The translations under genes were made by a program, and so were the position numbers. Of a DNA stretch of 64,000 nucleotides, positions 1 to 9,476 are shown in pieces. The notes under the pieces were generated by a model. That model made no database searches and had not been told where the DNA came from. It saw only the letters and a list, made by a program, of their open reading frames with translations. Source of the DNA: Clostridium sp. OF03-18AA (GTDB taxonomy: Bacteria > Bacillota > Clostridia > Lachnospirales > Lachnospiraceae); assembly GCF_003478035.1 (NCBI RefSeq), contig NZ_QUEP01000010.1, positions 62,334 to 126,333 on the forward strand, read 5' to 3'. Numbering within the stretch: position 1 is the stretch's first letter; the number at the start of each line of letters is the position of its first letter.

Positions 1-1
1 C

Positions 2-796
2 CTTGCCATCAACGGAATCGTGGCACAACAGCTCTCCGTGGAAAACAATATCATCGGTGAAAGCCTTTCCGGTTACCTTCCGCTCTGGGGCGCATACGCC
101 ACAGCCATGACGCTCTTCTCCATCGGTGCCTACTTCCTGCTCGGAGGTCTTCACCCGAAAAAGATGGAAAACGCTGCGACACCGCACTTTACGGGATTTG
201 ATAAGAATCAGACTCTGACACTCGCCGCGATCCTCGTGGTCCTCATCGGCGTAATCTTTTTTGGACAGAATATCGGACTGATCTCCTTCGCGTGCGCGGG
301 TGTTCTCTTAATGCTCGGCGCTGTCGACCAGAAAAAAGCCATCGCTGCTGTTCCGTGGAGCACGATCATCCTGATCTGCGGCATGTCCGTCCTGATCAGC
401 GTTGTCAATACCTGCGGCGGCATCGCATTCTTATCTGACGGTCTTGAGAACATCATAGGCGAGAGAACTGCCCAGCCGATCATGATGGTACTCGGCGGAC
501 TTATGGGCGCTGTCTCCAGTGGTACTGGAGTCGTTATGCCGACCCTGATCCCGCTCTCCGCGGAACTGAGCCAGACCTTAGGCATCTCCTCCATGAGCAT
601 CGTGATCGGTGTCATCGTTGGAACCAACGGCGTCGTCATCAGTCCGCTGTCCACGGTCGGCGGCATCTGTGTCGGCTGCGCACCGGAGTCTGTTGATAAG
701 GACAAGCTTTACAACCAGCTGCTGCTTGCTGCTGTCAGCTTTATCGTGATGAGCGTTGTTCTTTCCTTTATCGGAGTGTTCCGGATCTTTGGTTAA
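2..796 (+). CDS. SLC13/MatC-like dicarboxylate permease, C-terminal part (5' end outside window)
   Basis: The frame is open to the left edge, so the gene begins upstream; the GTG at base 20 is an internal Val, not a start. The visible 264 residues form several hydrophobic segments, and the last third carries the small-residue, Ser/Thr-rich stretches (SSGTGVVMPTL, GVVISPLSTVGG) typical of DASS/SLC13 and MatC-type carboxylate carriers. The expected role is ion-coupled uptake of a di- or tricarboxylate across the cytoplasmic membrane. The substrate cannot be read from this fragment. It converges on the giant surface-protein gene, with a shared hairpin between them. Confidence 0.75.
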   Translation, partial: LAINGIVAQQLSVENNIIGESLSGYLPLWGAYATAMTLFSIGAYFLLGGLHPKKMENAATPHFTGFDKNQTLTLAAILVVLIGVIFFGQNIGLISFACAGVLLMLGAVDQKKAIAAVPWSTIILICGMSVLISVVNTCGGIAFLSDGLENIIGERTAQPIMMVLGGLMGAVSSGTGVVMPTLIPLSAELSQTLGISSMSIVIGVIVGTNGVVISPLSTVGGICVGCAPESVDKDKLYNQLLLAAVSFIVMSVVLSFIGVFRIFG

Positions 797-837
797 AGCT
801 TCCACGTTCCGTTTTACGTATTATCCGTATAAACATG

Positions 838-880
838 AAAATCCGCAGGTTCCCATTTTTAGGATCCTGCGGATTTTTTG
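838..880. terminator. Rho-independent terminator, bidirectional
   Basis: AAAATCCGCAGG pairs with CCTGCGGATTTT, followed by a T run on the + strand and preceded by A residues that serve as the T run on the - strand. It lies between convergent genes and can end both. Confidence 0.85.
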
Positions 881-888
881 TTCATGTC

Positions 889-3800
889 TTATTTTTCTTT
901 TGCTTCAAGTCCATCCCATGCACCGTCTTTGTCGACATAATATCCATCCGGTGTCCTGATTTCTCTGTACATGGAGCCAAGCGGCACAGCTCCGGATGTC
1001 TTTGACAAGTAGTACCATTTTCCATTGATGAACTGCCAGCCTGTGAGCATTGCTCCACTCGCCGGATCGAGATAATACCAGAAGCGTCCTGACTCATCGT
1101 AATACCAGCCAATCTGCATTCCGGTCTTTTCATTAAGCAGATACCATTTTCCGCTTGCGCCATCGAACACCCAGCCGGTCTTCAGATAGCCGTCAGAACC
1201 GAAAGCCCACCATTTTCCGTCTTTCTGGATCCAGCCCAGCTTTTCACCGTTCTGATCACTGATCTTTTCTCCTGCCGGATAGGTGCCGTCCTTGAATTCG
1301 AACCACCAGCCCTTATTATCGCGTTTCCAGGTTCCCTGTGCATCGTTTTCGGAAGAGCTGTTGTTAGAAACATTCTTTCCAAAGTTCGTTGCCGCCGGGT
1401 TCTTTGTGCTGCCGGAACCGCCGGAATTGTCGGAATCATCGGATCCACTGCTTGCCCTGCGGACTGCATGAAGTGTTCCGTTCTCAAAGTGGATCTCGTA
1501 ATTCTCAGATGTCAGACCAGACGGCTGTATCGCGTAATCGCCCGCCGCGCTGTCTGGCGCATATTCACAGGTAAACTGCAGGCTGCCGTTCAGCACATCC
1601 GCGGTATCTGTTCCTGCAAATCCTTCGTAGAGGACTGTGTACTCCGGAATCGCATCTCCAACTGTGACATTCTGATCCACTGCTTTTACACTGAGCGGTG
1701 CTTTTTTGATCTCAAAGGAGAATGTCTGGCTTCCAGCCTCGTAGTTCTTTCCGGCTTCCGTATGAACTTCCACCGTGTAGGTTCCGGCATTCATCGGCGC
1801 TTCCGTTAAGATCTCGCTGCCCTTTTTGATCGTCACGGTCATGTTTCCATCGCTGTCCGTCCATGCCTCCGGCGCGGTGTTTTTCGCGTCATAGACACGG
1901 TTTAACTGATCCAGATTCCGAAGTTCGAACTCCGGCTTCGCCTGGGATACGGTCAGTTTTCCTGGCTGATATGTGATCTCATAATTTCCGTTTTCAGCGG
2001 TAAGTCCCGACGGGATGATCTTGTACTCGTCCACATCGCTGCCGGCCGCATAAGCGCACTCGTAGGAGAGTGTTCCGCCGAGGACTTCTGTGTTTTCTCC
2101 GTTTACGAAACCTTCGAACGTGCTGCTGTATACCGGCGGTTCGTCCTTATAGGTCACGTTTCTTGATTCTGCCGTCACAGTGAGCCGTGCCGGGGTGATC
2201 GCAACGGTTGCGGAGCCGCTTATGGTGTCAAAGTTTTTCTTTGTCACCGTGTAGTATACGGTATAGCTGCCTGTGTTCTTGTATACAGGGCTTTCTGTGA
2301 GCGTGCAGTTATCTTCGGACTCACCGTAAAGGATCTCACCGTCTCCAGCGTTTCCGGTAAGAGTGATCTTGATTCCGTGGGACTTTCCGTCGTAGATTCC
2401 TGTATATCCGGCTGCGTCAACGCCTGTGATCGAGGCATTTTTGATCTCGATTTCAAAGCTGCCGGATACGGAATCATGGTTTGCTGCGGATGCAGTGTAA
2501 TATACCGTATAGATGCCGGCGTCGGTGAAGGCAGGAGCATTTTTTAATGCCTGCGTTTCGTCTGCGGCCTGTTCTGCTGTGAGGCCATAGCGGAAGGTGA
2601 TAGCCGTGCCACCGATCGTACTTCCTGTTGCCGCGACTTCCGGCAGCTGTTCCTTTCCATTGTAGGTCAATTCACTAATCTGCCATACAGAAACGTTCTG
2701 AATTTTGGCATTTTCGATCTTTGCATCGCTGCATGAGACATTGGAAAGCTCACTCGCTGTAAGTTCATAGCAATCCTCAAATTTGGAATCCAACGCAATG
2801 CCTGTAACATTCACAGTGTTTGTTCCAGCGTCCTTGGATGTCCATGTGAAAGTTCCCTTTGCCTCTAATCCCGCCGCATCCTCTGAGAGGATCGGGTTTC
2901 CGTCAGCGGAGCTGAGGGTGAGCGTTCCTTCAGCCTTTGTACCTCCATCATAGGTCTTTGACTGGAGCATGTTTACAGAAGGAACGAGCCGCGCTTTGGA
3001 GACTGTAAATGCGACCGGGGTGCTTTCCGCTTCCTTGTAATTTTGGCTCTGGCTTACGACTGCCTTTACATACCAGAGTCCAGGTTTATTCTCTGCATTC
3101 CATTCCTTATATTCACCGTTTTCGTTACTACTGTAGATGTATTTAATTTCTCCTGTGGTGTCCGCTGCCGTGAGCTCCGGCTTCGGTGTTTCTCCGTAGC
3201 GGATATCCGGGCATGTTACTGTGGAGATTGTGTTTGAAGCGCGATATATCTTTAAATCTGTCCCTATGCGTACAGGATTTTCCTGCGCTTCCACATTCTT
3301 TCCACCGCTGCTGGTAATTCCCATATAATAAGTTGCATATTCTTGATCCGGATCTGCATTGACCTCATAATGTCCTTCTGCATTTCTCGAAACCTTCTGG
3401 GTCAACTCTGCGTCACGATACAGTTCAAACCGGATCTCTCCATAACCTGTCACCGTATGTCCGCCAACGGAATAAGCGTCCTTTATTCCCGGTTTAAGGT
3501 AGTCCTCTTCATCTTTTCCATAGTCGATGCTTGTTACAGTCTGAAACCAGTCAGGATTGAACGTGGCTTTCTTGATCGTTATCTCTCCAATCCGCAAATT
3601 TGTAACACGTTCAACTCCATTTTCACTATTGGTGCTTACATAGATTCCATAGGTTCCTGCTGCCGCCGGAGCACCGATGAAATTATCATCATCCTCTGCA
3701 CCAACTTTTTCCTTATACTGAACAGCACCGATGCCAAACGATCCTTCTTTTCCCTCTACAGGTCGCACTTCTATCTCATGTATATCACCATTATGTGTAT

Positions 3801-6800
3801 AGGTAAATTCAGTGGATCCAACTATCTGGAAATCATCCGTTGTCAGCGTGCGTTTGAGAGTCTTAAATTTGACTGTCTGCATTTCCGACACATCATTATT
3901 ATCATTCTCTGCTACAAGATAATATGTATATGACGTATCAACAGAGAGATTATTCAATTCAATAGAAAATTTACCATTTTCTACATCTACTGTTGCAAAG
4001 CTCGCCTTACTATCCTCTTTCTTTGCTTCTGCTCTGAGCGCTTCTCCAGTGTATCCTTGATAATTAGAATTTGTATAGTATACTTTTGTTCCATCTGAAG
4101 TTCCCTTTATAGTCGCAAAATTCTCTTTGATATCATCAGATGATATTGCTGCGTCAAACTTAACCTGATATCCTGCGTAAAGTTCAATTTCCGGTATTTG
4201 ACCTTGTGGATTTAACCTATCTTCGACAAGATGATTCACTGTTACTGTTGTATCTGTCGCAGTACCATTTCTGTTTGAATCTTCTTTGTACCTCCATACT
4301 GAAAAAGCCGCACCATCTGGCAACCCGAGATTGCTCAAATAGCTTCGATGACTATTGTCAAGATTCAGAAGATATTCATCGTAAAACGGAGCCGCTTCGC
4401 TGCTTTTAGTATAATACTTCACGTGAACCGTATAAAGATTTGGTGCGCTGAACGCATAAATCTCAGTGGTTTCCGGATTTTCAGAAATCATACGCTCATT
4501 ATATACTGCAAAGATTGGAGTCTTTCCGCCTGACAGTGTAATATGTTTAAGGAGATCCCGATAATTTGAGGTCGAGGCTTTGAAAAGCTTCATGTTCGCC
4601 CCTGTTTCATTTCCGTCCCACGGGAGATTAATTTGAAGGTTTTCTTCTCCTGTTGCCGTTGCCTTTGTAAAATCGATCTCATTTATTTTTGATGCACTTT
4701 CGATCTTCATAGATGCGAACGGGAAATTTCCTTTAACCGTAAATTTTGCAGTCCCGCTGACACTGTTTTTCTCCCAAGCCATATAAACATCCGGCTGATT
4801 CTTACCACCGGAAATTGTTCCGCCTGACAAGGTAATTTCATTAAGTTGGGTATGCTTTAAACCATACTCTCCGCCTTTGATCGTTCCCCCTGTCATCTCG
4901 AACTTAGCATGGTCTTTCTGTAATCCGCTGCTTCCAAGTCTGTTTATATAAACAGCTGTGTTATTTGTTGACTCAATCCGTCCATCATTCATTGTTACTG
5001 ATACTCCACCAATTGCACTGATCGCATATCGATTTTGCGAAGAATAAACGGACTGATCTACAATATGCGCATTACCATCTACAATCAGATCTGCAGAGGT
5101 CAATGTGATAACAGACTCATTCGCATTATCTGCATTCACAGTTCCAATAATCTCCCCACCTGTAATATGGATCGTACTTTTTGTCTCTCCATTGAAACCG
5201 CTGCAGTTAATTTCAGATTCCAAAGTTCCCGTTCCAACAACATTTACTTTTCCAGTGATCTTTCCCTTAAGCAGAACCGGTTTATCGTCAGCGTTGCCTG
5301 AATCTACTGTAATATCTCCATCAATTGGATTTTCTGTTCTTCCCACACTGATTTCTAACCCATCCGTTCCAGTGTTTCTCATCAGAATTTCATCTATAAT
5401 TCCGGATACTGTAACTTGGGCTTTAGTGTACTTGACCGTCTCTACTTTCTCAGTCCCATCCTCAGTTTTGTCATACGTAATCGTAACCTGATACTTTTCC
5501 GGATCGGAAGGTAACTGGATTTCCGCACTTTTAATATTTCCTGCCGGAATCAAACTGGATTCAGCCTTTGGATCCATAATACGGATATAGTTGCCCACCG
5601 CTCTCGCTTCGTAACTCTGATACTTGTACGCATATCCTACATTAGAATTATGATTGACAATGCTTAAATGAATCCCTTCGACTAACGTCTCCATGTTCCC
5701 GGATGAACCTTTGATCCAGTTTTTCAATGATGAACTGGCCTCCATTGCAAGGTCACTTACCACAAATTTGAATGAGTCATTTATCGTTTTTAAATCCACT
5801 GCGACAATAGTAGCACAAGATTTAGCACTGTAACCATAATATATCGATCCATGCGTATTTCCACCTGCAGCAGATATATCAATATTATCTGATAATGATA
5901 ATTTTGTCTTATCTGACATTAAAATCGCAAAAGCTCTTCCCGATGAATTAGTGTTCTCGGCATAAATTTTTCCGCCACTGATAGAAACCTCTTCGCTTTC
6001 TTGAATTGCGGCGGTATCATTAGTGTTCGTTTCTATGTAATTAACCTCTCCCCCACTTATATCTATTTTTTTTATGCCAGACAGCTGACCATTCCATATA
6101 CCGTCGGTTATTTTAATATGACCATGTCCACCGTTTCCGAAGCCTCTTCCCTTGATCGTTCCTCCCTTTAAACAAACGGTATCTTTTGCCGTCAATTCAA
6201 ACCCGGCAGTGAGCTCCCCAGCTTCTTGTTCAAATAACACTGTAGCATCTTTTGCATCGTTCTTTCTATAATATAGATAATTATCATCAACCGTTGTTAT
6301 GTTGGCCTTATTATGTACTTTATAGTCACCATTCGCTCCAATATAAAATGCAGCGCCAGCGCTATTTTTCTTATACGAACCAGTCAATGTCAATTCACAG
6401 CCTTGTTTAAGGACCGGTCCATCACCGCTAATACTGATATTCTTAAAATCAATCGTTACTTTCTTATCCACACTATTATTCAAAATCGTCTCTATCGCAT
6501 CAGTCAGATCCTTTACGCTCGTCCCATCGCCTTCCAGACTTCCTCCACTGACCTGAAACGTTCCATCTGTTGCCTGGCTGATCGTATATATTCCTCCCGT
6601 AACCGGCTCCACATTCATCGCACGCTTAGCCATTTTCCTCTTCGTCTCCGGGATCTCTTTCCCATTTGATGCTGTCGCGGTCTCCTTCTCAAGGTCGGAC
6701 TCGGTCGTCTCGTTTGAATCCACAGTTGTATCCCGCTTCTCAGCCGCATTGGACGCGCTGGCTGTCTCGGCCTCGGTTTTTTTATTCTCTTCTTCCAGTT

Positions 6801-6921
6801 TTTTTTCCAGCGCAGGGATCGTCTCCGCTTTCGCCATAATTCCCATATCGCCATGATTGACCAGAAGGACTGCAATCAGGACTGCTGCGGACATACGTTC
6901 ATACCATTTTCTCTTTCTCAT
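889..6921 (-). CDS. Giant secreted surface protein with beta-helix-like, MBG-type and cell-wall-binding repeats
   Basis: The start is taken at the second of two close ATGs because AAAGGGGG lies 8 nt before it; this gives 2010 residues beginning MRKRKWYERM, a signal peptide ending near AKAE. An acidic Glu/Thr/Ala-rich linker follows (to about 100). A long region to about 830 repeats G-G-x-I and S-G-G-x-I turns, as in right-handed beta-helix proteins. Then come Fn3/Ig-like stretches and MBG-type modules (for example near 1600-1830, with an EGF.NGE motif and GxL endings). A Ser/Gly linker precedes about 150 residues of aromatic/Gly wall-binding repeats (GWWFEF, GKWYYL, TGWQF). There is no LPXTG motif, so wall attachment is probably non-covalent. 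A role as adhesin or glycan-binding protein is inference. The C-terminus resembles that of the protein encoded at 33.5-40.1 kb. Confidence 0.85.
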   Translation of the reverse strand: MRKRKWYERMSAAVLIAVLLVNHGDMGIMAKAETIPALEKKLEEENKKTEAETASASNAAEKRDTTVDSNETTESDLEKETATASNGKEIPETKRKMAKRAMNVEPVTGGIYTISQATDGTFQVSGGSLEGDGTSVKDLTDAIETILNNSVDKKVTIDFKNISISGDGPVLKQGCELTLTGSYKKNSAGAAFYIGANGDYKVHNKANITTVDDNYLYYRKNDAKDATVLFEQEAGELTAGFELTAKDTVCLKGGTIKGRGFGNGGHGHIKITDGIWNGQLSGIKKIDISGGEVNYIETNTNDTAAIQESEEVSISGGKIYAENTNSSGRAFAILMSDKTKLSLSDNIDISAAGGNTHGSIYYGYSAKSCATIVAVDLKTINDSFKFVVSDLAMEASSSLKNWIKGSSGNMETLVEGIHLSIVNHNSNVGYAYKYQSYEARAVGNYIRIMDPKAESSLIPAGNIKSAEIQLPSDPEKYQVTITYDKTEDGTEKVETVKYTKAQVTVSGIIDEILMRNTGTDGLEISVGRTENPIDGDITVDSGNADDKPVLLKGKITGKVNVVGTGTLESEINCSGFNGETKSTIHITGGEIIGTVNADNANESVITLTSADLIVDGNAHIVDQSVYSSQNRYAISAIGGVSVTMNDGRIESTNNTAVYINRLGSSGLQKDHAKFEMTGGTIKGGEYGLKHTQLNEITLSGGTISGGKNQPDVYMAWEKNSVSGTAKFTVKGNFPFASMKIESASKINEIDFTKATATGEENLQINLPWDGNETGANMKLFKASTSNYRDLLKHITLSGGKTPIFAVYNERMISENPETTEIYAFSAPNLYTVHVKYYTKSSEAAPFYDEYLLNLDNSHRSYLSNLGLPDGAAFSVWRYKEDSNRNGTATDTTVTVNHLVEDRLNPQGQIPEIELYAGYQVKFDAAISSDDIKENFATIKGTSDGTKVYYTNSNYQGYTGEALRAEAKKEDSKASFATVDVENGKFSIELNNLSVDTSYTYYLVAENDNNDVSEMQTVKFKTLKRTLTTDDFQIVGSTEFTYTHNGDIHEIEVRPVEGKEGSFGIGAVQYKEKVGAEDDDNFIGAPAAAGTYGIYVSTNSENGVERVTNLRIGEITIKKATFNPDWFQTVTSIDYGKDEEDYLKPGIKDAYSVGGHTVTGYGEIRFELYRDAELTQKVSRNAEGHYEVNADPDQEYATYYMGITSSGGKNVEAQENPVRIGTDLKIYRASNTISTVTCPDIRYGETPKPELTAADTTGEIKYIYSSNENGEYKEWNAENKPGLWYVKAVVSQSQNYKEAESTPVAFTVSKARLVPSVNMLQSKTYDGGTKAEGTLTLSSADGNPILSEDAAGLEAKGTFTWTSKDAGTNTVNVTGIALDSKFEDCYELTASELSNVSCSDAKIENAKIQNVSVWQISELTYNGKEQLPEVAATGSTIGGTAITFRYGLTAEQAADETQALKNAPAFTDAGIYTVYYTASAANHDSVSGSFEIEIKNASITGVDAAGYTGIYDGKSHGIKITLTGNAGDGEILYGESEDNCTLTESPVYKNTGSYTVYYTVTKKNFDTISGSATVAITPARLTVTAESRNVTYKDEPPVYSSTFEGFVNGENTEVLGGTLSYECAYAAGSDVDEYKIIPSGLTAENGNYEITYQPGKLTVSQAKPEFELRNLDQLNRVYDAKNTAPEAWTDSDGNMTVTIKKGSEILTEAPMNAGTYTVEVHTEAGKNYEAGSQTFSFEIKKAPLSVKAVDQNVTVGDAIPEYTVLYEGFAGTDTADVLNGSLQFTCEYAPDSAAGDYAIQPSGLTSENYEIHFENGTLHAVRRASSGSDDSDNSGGSGSTKNPAATNFGKNVSNNSSSENDAQGTWKRDNKGWWFEFKDGTYPAGEKISDQNGEKLGWIQKDGKWWAFGSDGYLKTGWVFDGASGKWYLLNEKTGMQIGWYYDESGRFWYYLDPASGAMLTGWQFINGKWYYLSKTSGAVPLGSMYREIRTPDGYYVDKDGAWDGLEAKEK

Positions 6922-7002
6922 ATTCATTTCCCCCTTTATGACAGGTTCTTTCGGATTATACTTGCGAAATTTCAGACCATTCCACGATTCATAGTTGATT
7001 TT

Positions 7003-7031
7003 ATTATACGGCTTTGCTGTTCCACCCGCAA
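7003..7031 (-). promoter_or_regulatory. Sigma-A-like promoter of the 2010-residue surface protein
   Basis: On the - strand TTGCGG and TATAAT are separated by exactly 17 bp, about 80 bp upstream of the start codon. The -35 is poor (TTG only well matched), which fits an activated promoter, and a direct repeat lies just upstream. Confidence 0.5.
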
Positions 7032-7043
7032 TTCTTTCTACAC

Positions 7044-7076
7044 AAGATGTCAAAATTCCGCATAAGATGTCAAAAT
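7044..7076 (-). promoter_or_regulatory. Direct-repeat activator-site candidate (two copies, 20-bp period)
   Basis: Two identical 13-bp copies of AAGATGTCAAAAT (+ strand) start exactly 20 bp apart. The proximal copy ends 12 bp upstream of the -35. The same 13-mer lies at the same distance from the -35 ahead of the other giant surface gene (40189-40201). Two same-face direct repeats next to a weak -35 are typical of response-regulator activation; the regulator is unknown and none is encoded nearby. Confidence 0.55.
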
Positions 7077-7115
7077 CAGGAATGATTCTCAGGAAATAAC
7101 TCCCGTTTTTTTCAT

Positions 7116-7145
7116 GTATAAACTGTCCTGTTTTCGTGAATCATT
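7116..7145 (+). promoter_or_regulatory. Possible forespore sigma (SigF/SigG-type) promoter for sigG
   Basis: GTATA followed after 15 bp by GTGAATCATT is a partial match to the SigF/SigG pattern (GYATA, about 15 bp, GGNNANNMTR). It lies about 35 bp upstream of the sigG start. The second G of the -10 motif is absent, so this is tentative. Confidence 0.35.
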
Positions 7146-7178
7146 TTTCTATGAAAACAAATTGCGGAGGTTCTTATC

Positions 7179-7955
7179 ATGGCAGGATATAAGGTTGAAA
7201 TCTGCGGGGTAAATACTTCTAAACTCCCGCTTCTGACGAATGAGGAAAAAACCGACCTTTTCAGACGGATCCAGAATGGAGATACGGACGCAAGAGAAAC
7301 ATATATTAAAGGAAATCTGAGACTTGTCCTGAGTGTGATCCAGCGGTTTTCGGGCAGCAGTGAGAATATCGATGATCTGTTCCAGATCGGGTGCATCGGT
7401 CTTATCAAGGCCATCGACAATTTTGATCTGTCACAGAATGTGAAATTTTCAACTTATGCGGTTCCGATGATCTTAGGTGAGGTACGGCGGTATCTGAGGG
7501 ACAATAATTCGATCCGGGTGAGCCGGTCTCTCAGGGACACAGCTTACAAGGCTCTCTCTGCGAGAGAATTTCTCACGAAGAGAAATCTCAGGGAACCTAC
7601 GATCATGGAAATTGCGGATGAGGTTGGGATCTCAAAGGAGGAAATCACCTACGCGATGGACGCGATCCAGAGTCCGGTAAGCCTTTATGAACCGGTTTAC
7701 ACGGACGGAGGGGATCCGCTCTGTGTGATGGATCAGATCAGTGACAAGAAAAACCGGGAGGAAAACTGGGTGGAACAGCTTTCTCTTAGTGAGGCAATGA
7801 AACGGCTGCCGGCAAGGGAGCGGAAGATCATTGATATGAGATTTTTCGAAGGAAAGACGCAGACGGAAGTAGCGGGGGAAGTCGGGATCAGTCAGGCGCA
7901 GGTATCCCGGTTGGAGAAGAACGCACTGAAGACTATGAGGAATTATCTGAATTAA
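7179..7955 (+). CDS. sigG: RNA polymerase sigma-G factor, late forespore
   Basis: The 258-residue protein opens with KVEICGVNTSKLP, the SigG N-terminal signature. Region 2 (NLRLVLSVIQRF, then DDLFQIGCIGLIKAI, KFSTYAVPMI) and the region 4 helix-turn-helix (TQTEVAGEVGISQAQVSRLEK, near the C-terminus) are intact. SigG directs forespore gene expression after engulfment. GGAGG lies 8 nt before the ATG. In many Clostridia and Bacilli sigG follows spoIIGA-sigE; here it is alone, with its own terminator, divergent from a surface-protein gene. Identification is firm. Confidence 0.95.
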   Translation: MAGYKVEICGVNTSKLPLLTNEEKTDLFRRIQNGDTDARETYIKGNLRLVLSVIQRFSGSSENIDDLFQIGCIGLIKAIDNFDLSQNVKFSTYAVPMILGEVRRYLRDNNSIRVSRSLRDTAYKALSAREFLTKRNLREPTIMEIADEVGISKEEITYAMDAIQSPVSLYEPVYTDGGDPLCVMDQISDKKNREENWVEQLSLSEAMKRLPARERKIIDMRFFEGKTQTEVAGEVGISQAQVSRLEKNALKTMRNYLN

Positions 7956-8010
7956 AAAAGACGTTTTCACGTGGATATCCAACGATACTCCGCTGTGAAA
8001 ACGTCTTTTA
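7954..8010 (+). terminator. Rho-independent terminator of sigG
   Basis: A 16-bp perfect arm (AAAAGACGTTTTCAC and its complement) encloses about 24 nt, beginning at the sigG stop codon and ending in TTTTA. Confidence 0.8.
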
Positions 8011-8067
8011 TTTACATGATTTTCTTAATTTTCAGCTATTCTGTGCCTTACCGGCACACGCTCTTTC

Positions 8068-9420
8068 CTATTTCGCTGTCTCCCCATATCTGGTCAGCAG
8101 TTCCATGTAGAAGTCGATGCTGTCCGCCAGCTCTTCCACTCCGGTAAACTCGTCAACGGCATGAACATGGTGGTCTCCCTTCGCGTAGATCGTGGAGAAA
8201 CGGTATACACGTTCACTCATGTCATAGACAAATCTTGCGTCTGTTCCGCCGAGCATCATCTCCGGACACGGGATCACATCGCCGTAGATCCTGCTGCTGA
8301 TCTCGACGAGAAGATCCTTGATCGCTCCGTCATACAGAGATGTCGGGGACGCATTGCTGCCCTTGAGGACACGGACTTCCACCTCAGCCGGCACGATGTC
8401 TTCCAGATGTTTCTTTACACTCTCAACGGTATCCCCGGTGAGGATGCGGCTGTTTACGACAGCTGTGACCTTCGCCGGAAGAATATTTGCCTGAGCGGAA
8501 CCTGAGAGCATCGTCGGAACGACCGTCGTGTGGAACATTGCATCGAGAGCCGGATCTTTCTTGAAATACGGAACCAGCTTTTCAAGATTCTCATCCGGAT
8601 TCTTGAGAAGCTCTGCAAGCTCCGGATTTTCTTTCACCATATACGGAGCAAGAACTTCAAAGCGGCGGCGGATCGTATCCGTCACACGGTACGGCATTGG
8701 ATTCTCCTGAATCGCGATCAGTGCTTTTGCGATCATGGTCGTCGCGAAATTCTCGCCCGGACGGCTGGAATGTCCGCCTTTTGCCGTGTAGGAAAGTTCA
8801 AAATCCACATATCCTTTTTCGCAGAGTCCGATGGTGCAGAGTCCTTTCTCATCGATCCCGTAATCGCTTCCCGGGCGGACTCCGCCGCCTTCATCTAAAA
8901 CAGCACCGAAGCGGATCCCTGTCCCACGGAGCGTCTCCGCCGGAATCTTTCCGCCGGCTACCTCCTCCATATATCCATAGGAGAGATACAGATCATAGTC
9001 CGGTTCGTAACCCTTTTCGAGAAGTGCCTCAACAGCCTCCAGCTGTCCGATGAGGTTGCTCTTGCAGTCGCTGGAGCCGCGTCCCCAGATCTTTCCATCC
9101 GCGATGGTTCCGGAGTATGGCGGATACGTCCACTTTTCAAGGTCACCTTCCGGGACAACATCCTGATGCGCCATTAGAAGAAGCGGAGCAGCGCCGGATT
9201 TTCCGGTTCCCTTCCAGTGATAGAGAAGTCCGGCCTGATCGGTATGTTCCAGAGTCAGATGTTTATGTACCAACGGGTAGGTTTCCTTTAAATATTCATG
9301 GAATGCGTCAAATTTTGTATAGTCAGTCAGTGAATGATCCGCGTTTGATACGGTTGCGAAGCGGACCGCACCTGCAAGGTGTTCTGCGCTGATCTGCGGA
9401 TCGATTGTATGTTTTCCCAT
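8068..9420 (-). CDS. M20 family metallopeptidase (carboxypeptidase/aminoacylase-like)
   Basis: The start is set at MGKHTIDPQ (450 residues) because AAAGGAG lies 8 nt before that ATG; a longer in-frame extension has no ribosome site. M20 landmarks are present in order: LLLMAHQDVVP (metal His and Asp), GRGSSDCKSN (bridging Asp), GYMEEVAGG (general-base Glu pair), a dimerisation domain around GKGGHSSRPG-type residues, and a C-terminal GDHHVHAVDE His. It should hydrolyse peptides or N-acyl amino acids in the cytoplasm with two zinc ions. It lies 56 bp downstream of the thioesterase-like gene and is probably cotranscribed with it. The exact substrate is not predictable. Confidence 0.85.
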   Translation of the reverse strand: MGKHTIDPQISAEHLAGAVRFATVSNADHSLTDYTKFDAFHEYLKETYPLVHKHLTLEHTDQAGLLYHWKGTGKSGAAPLLLMAHQDVVPEGDLEKWTYPPYSGTIADGKIWGRGSSDCKSNLIGQLEAVEALLEKGYEPDYDLYLSYGYMEEVAGGKIPAETLRGTGIRFGAVLDEGGGVRPGSDYGIDEKGLCTIGLCEKGYVDFELSYTAKGGHSSRPGENFATTMIAKALIAIQENPMPYRVTDTIRRRFEVLAPYMVKENPELAELLKNPDENLEKLVPYFKKDPALDAMFHTTVVPTMLSGSAQANILPAKVTAVVNSRILTGDTVESVKKHLEDIVPAEVEVRVLKGSNASPTSLYDGAIKDLLVEISSRIYGDVIPCPEMMLGGTDARFVYDMSERVYRFSTIYAKGDHHVHAVDEFTGVEELADSIDFYMELLTRYGETAK

Positions 9421-9476
9421 ATGCTCTTCTCCTTTTTCTGTCAGATCCTGATTGTCCTGTAACTTTTCTGCAGCTC

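Noticed and set aside
3343..3933. Long + strand open frame opposite the 2010-residue surface-protein gene
   Set aside because: It is antisense to a coherent repeat-rich coding sequence, has no ribosome site and encodes an unlikely Cys/Ile-rich product. Several similar antisense frames across both giant genes were dropped for the same reason.
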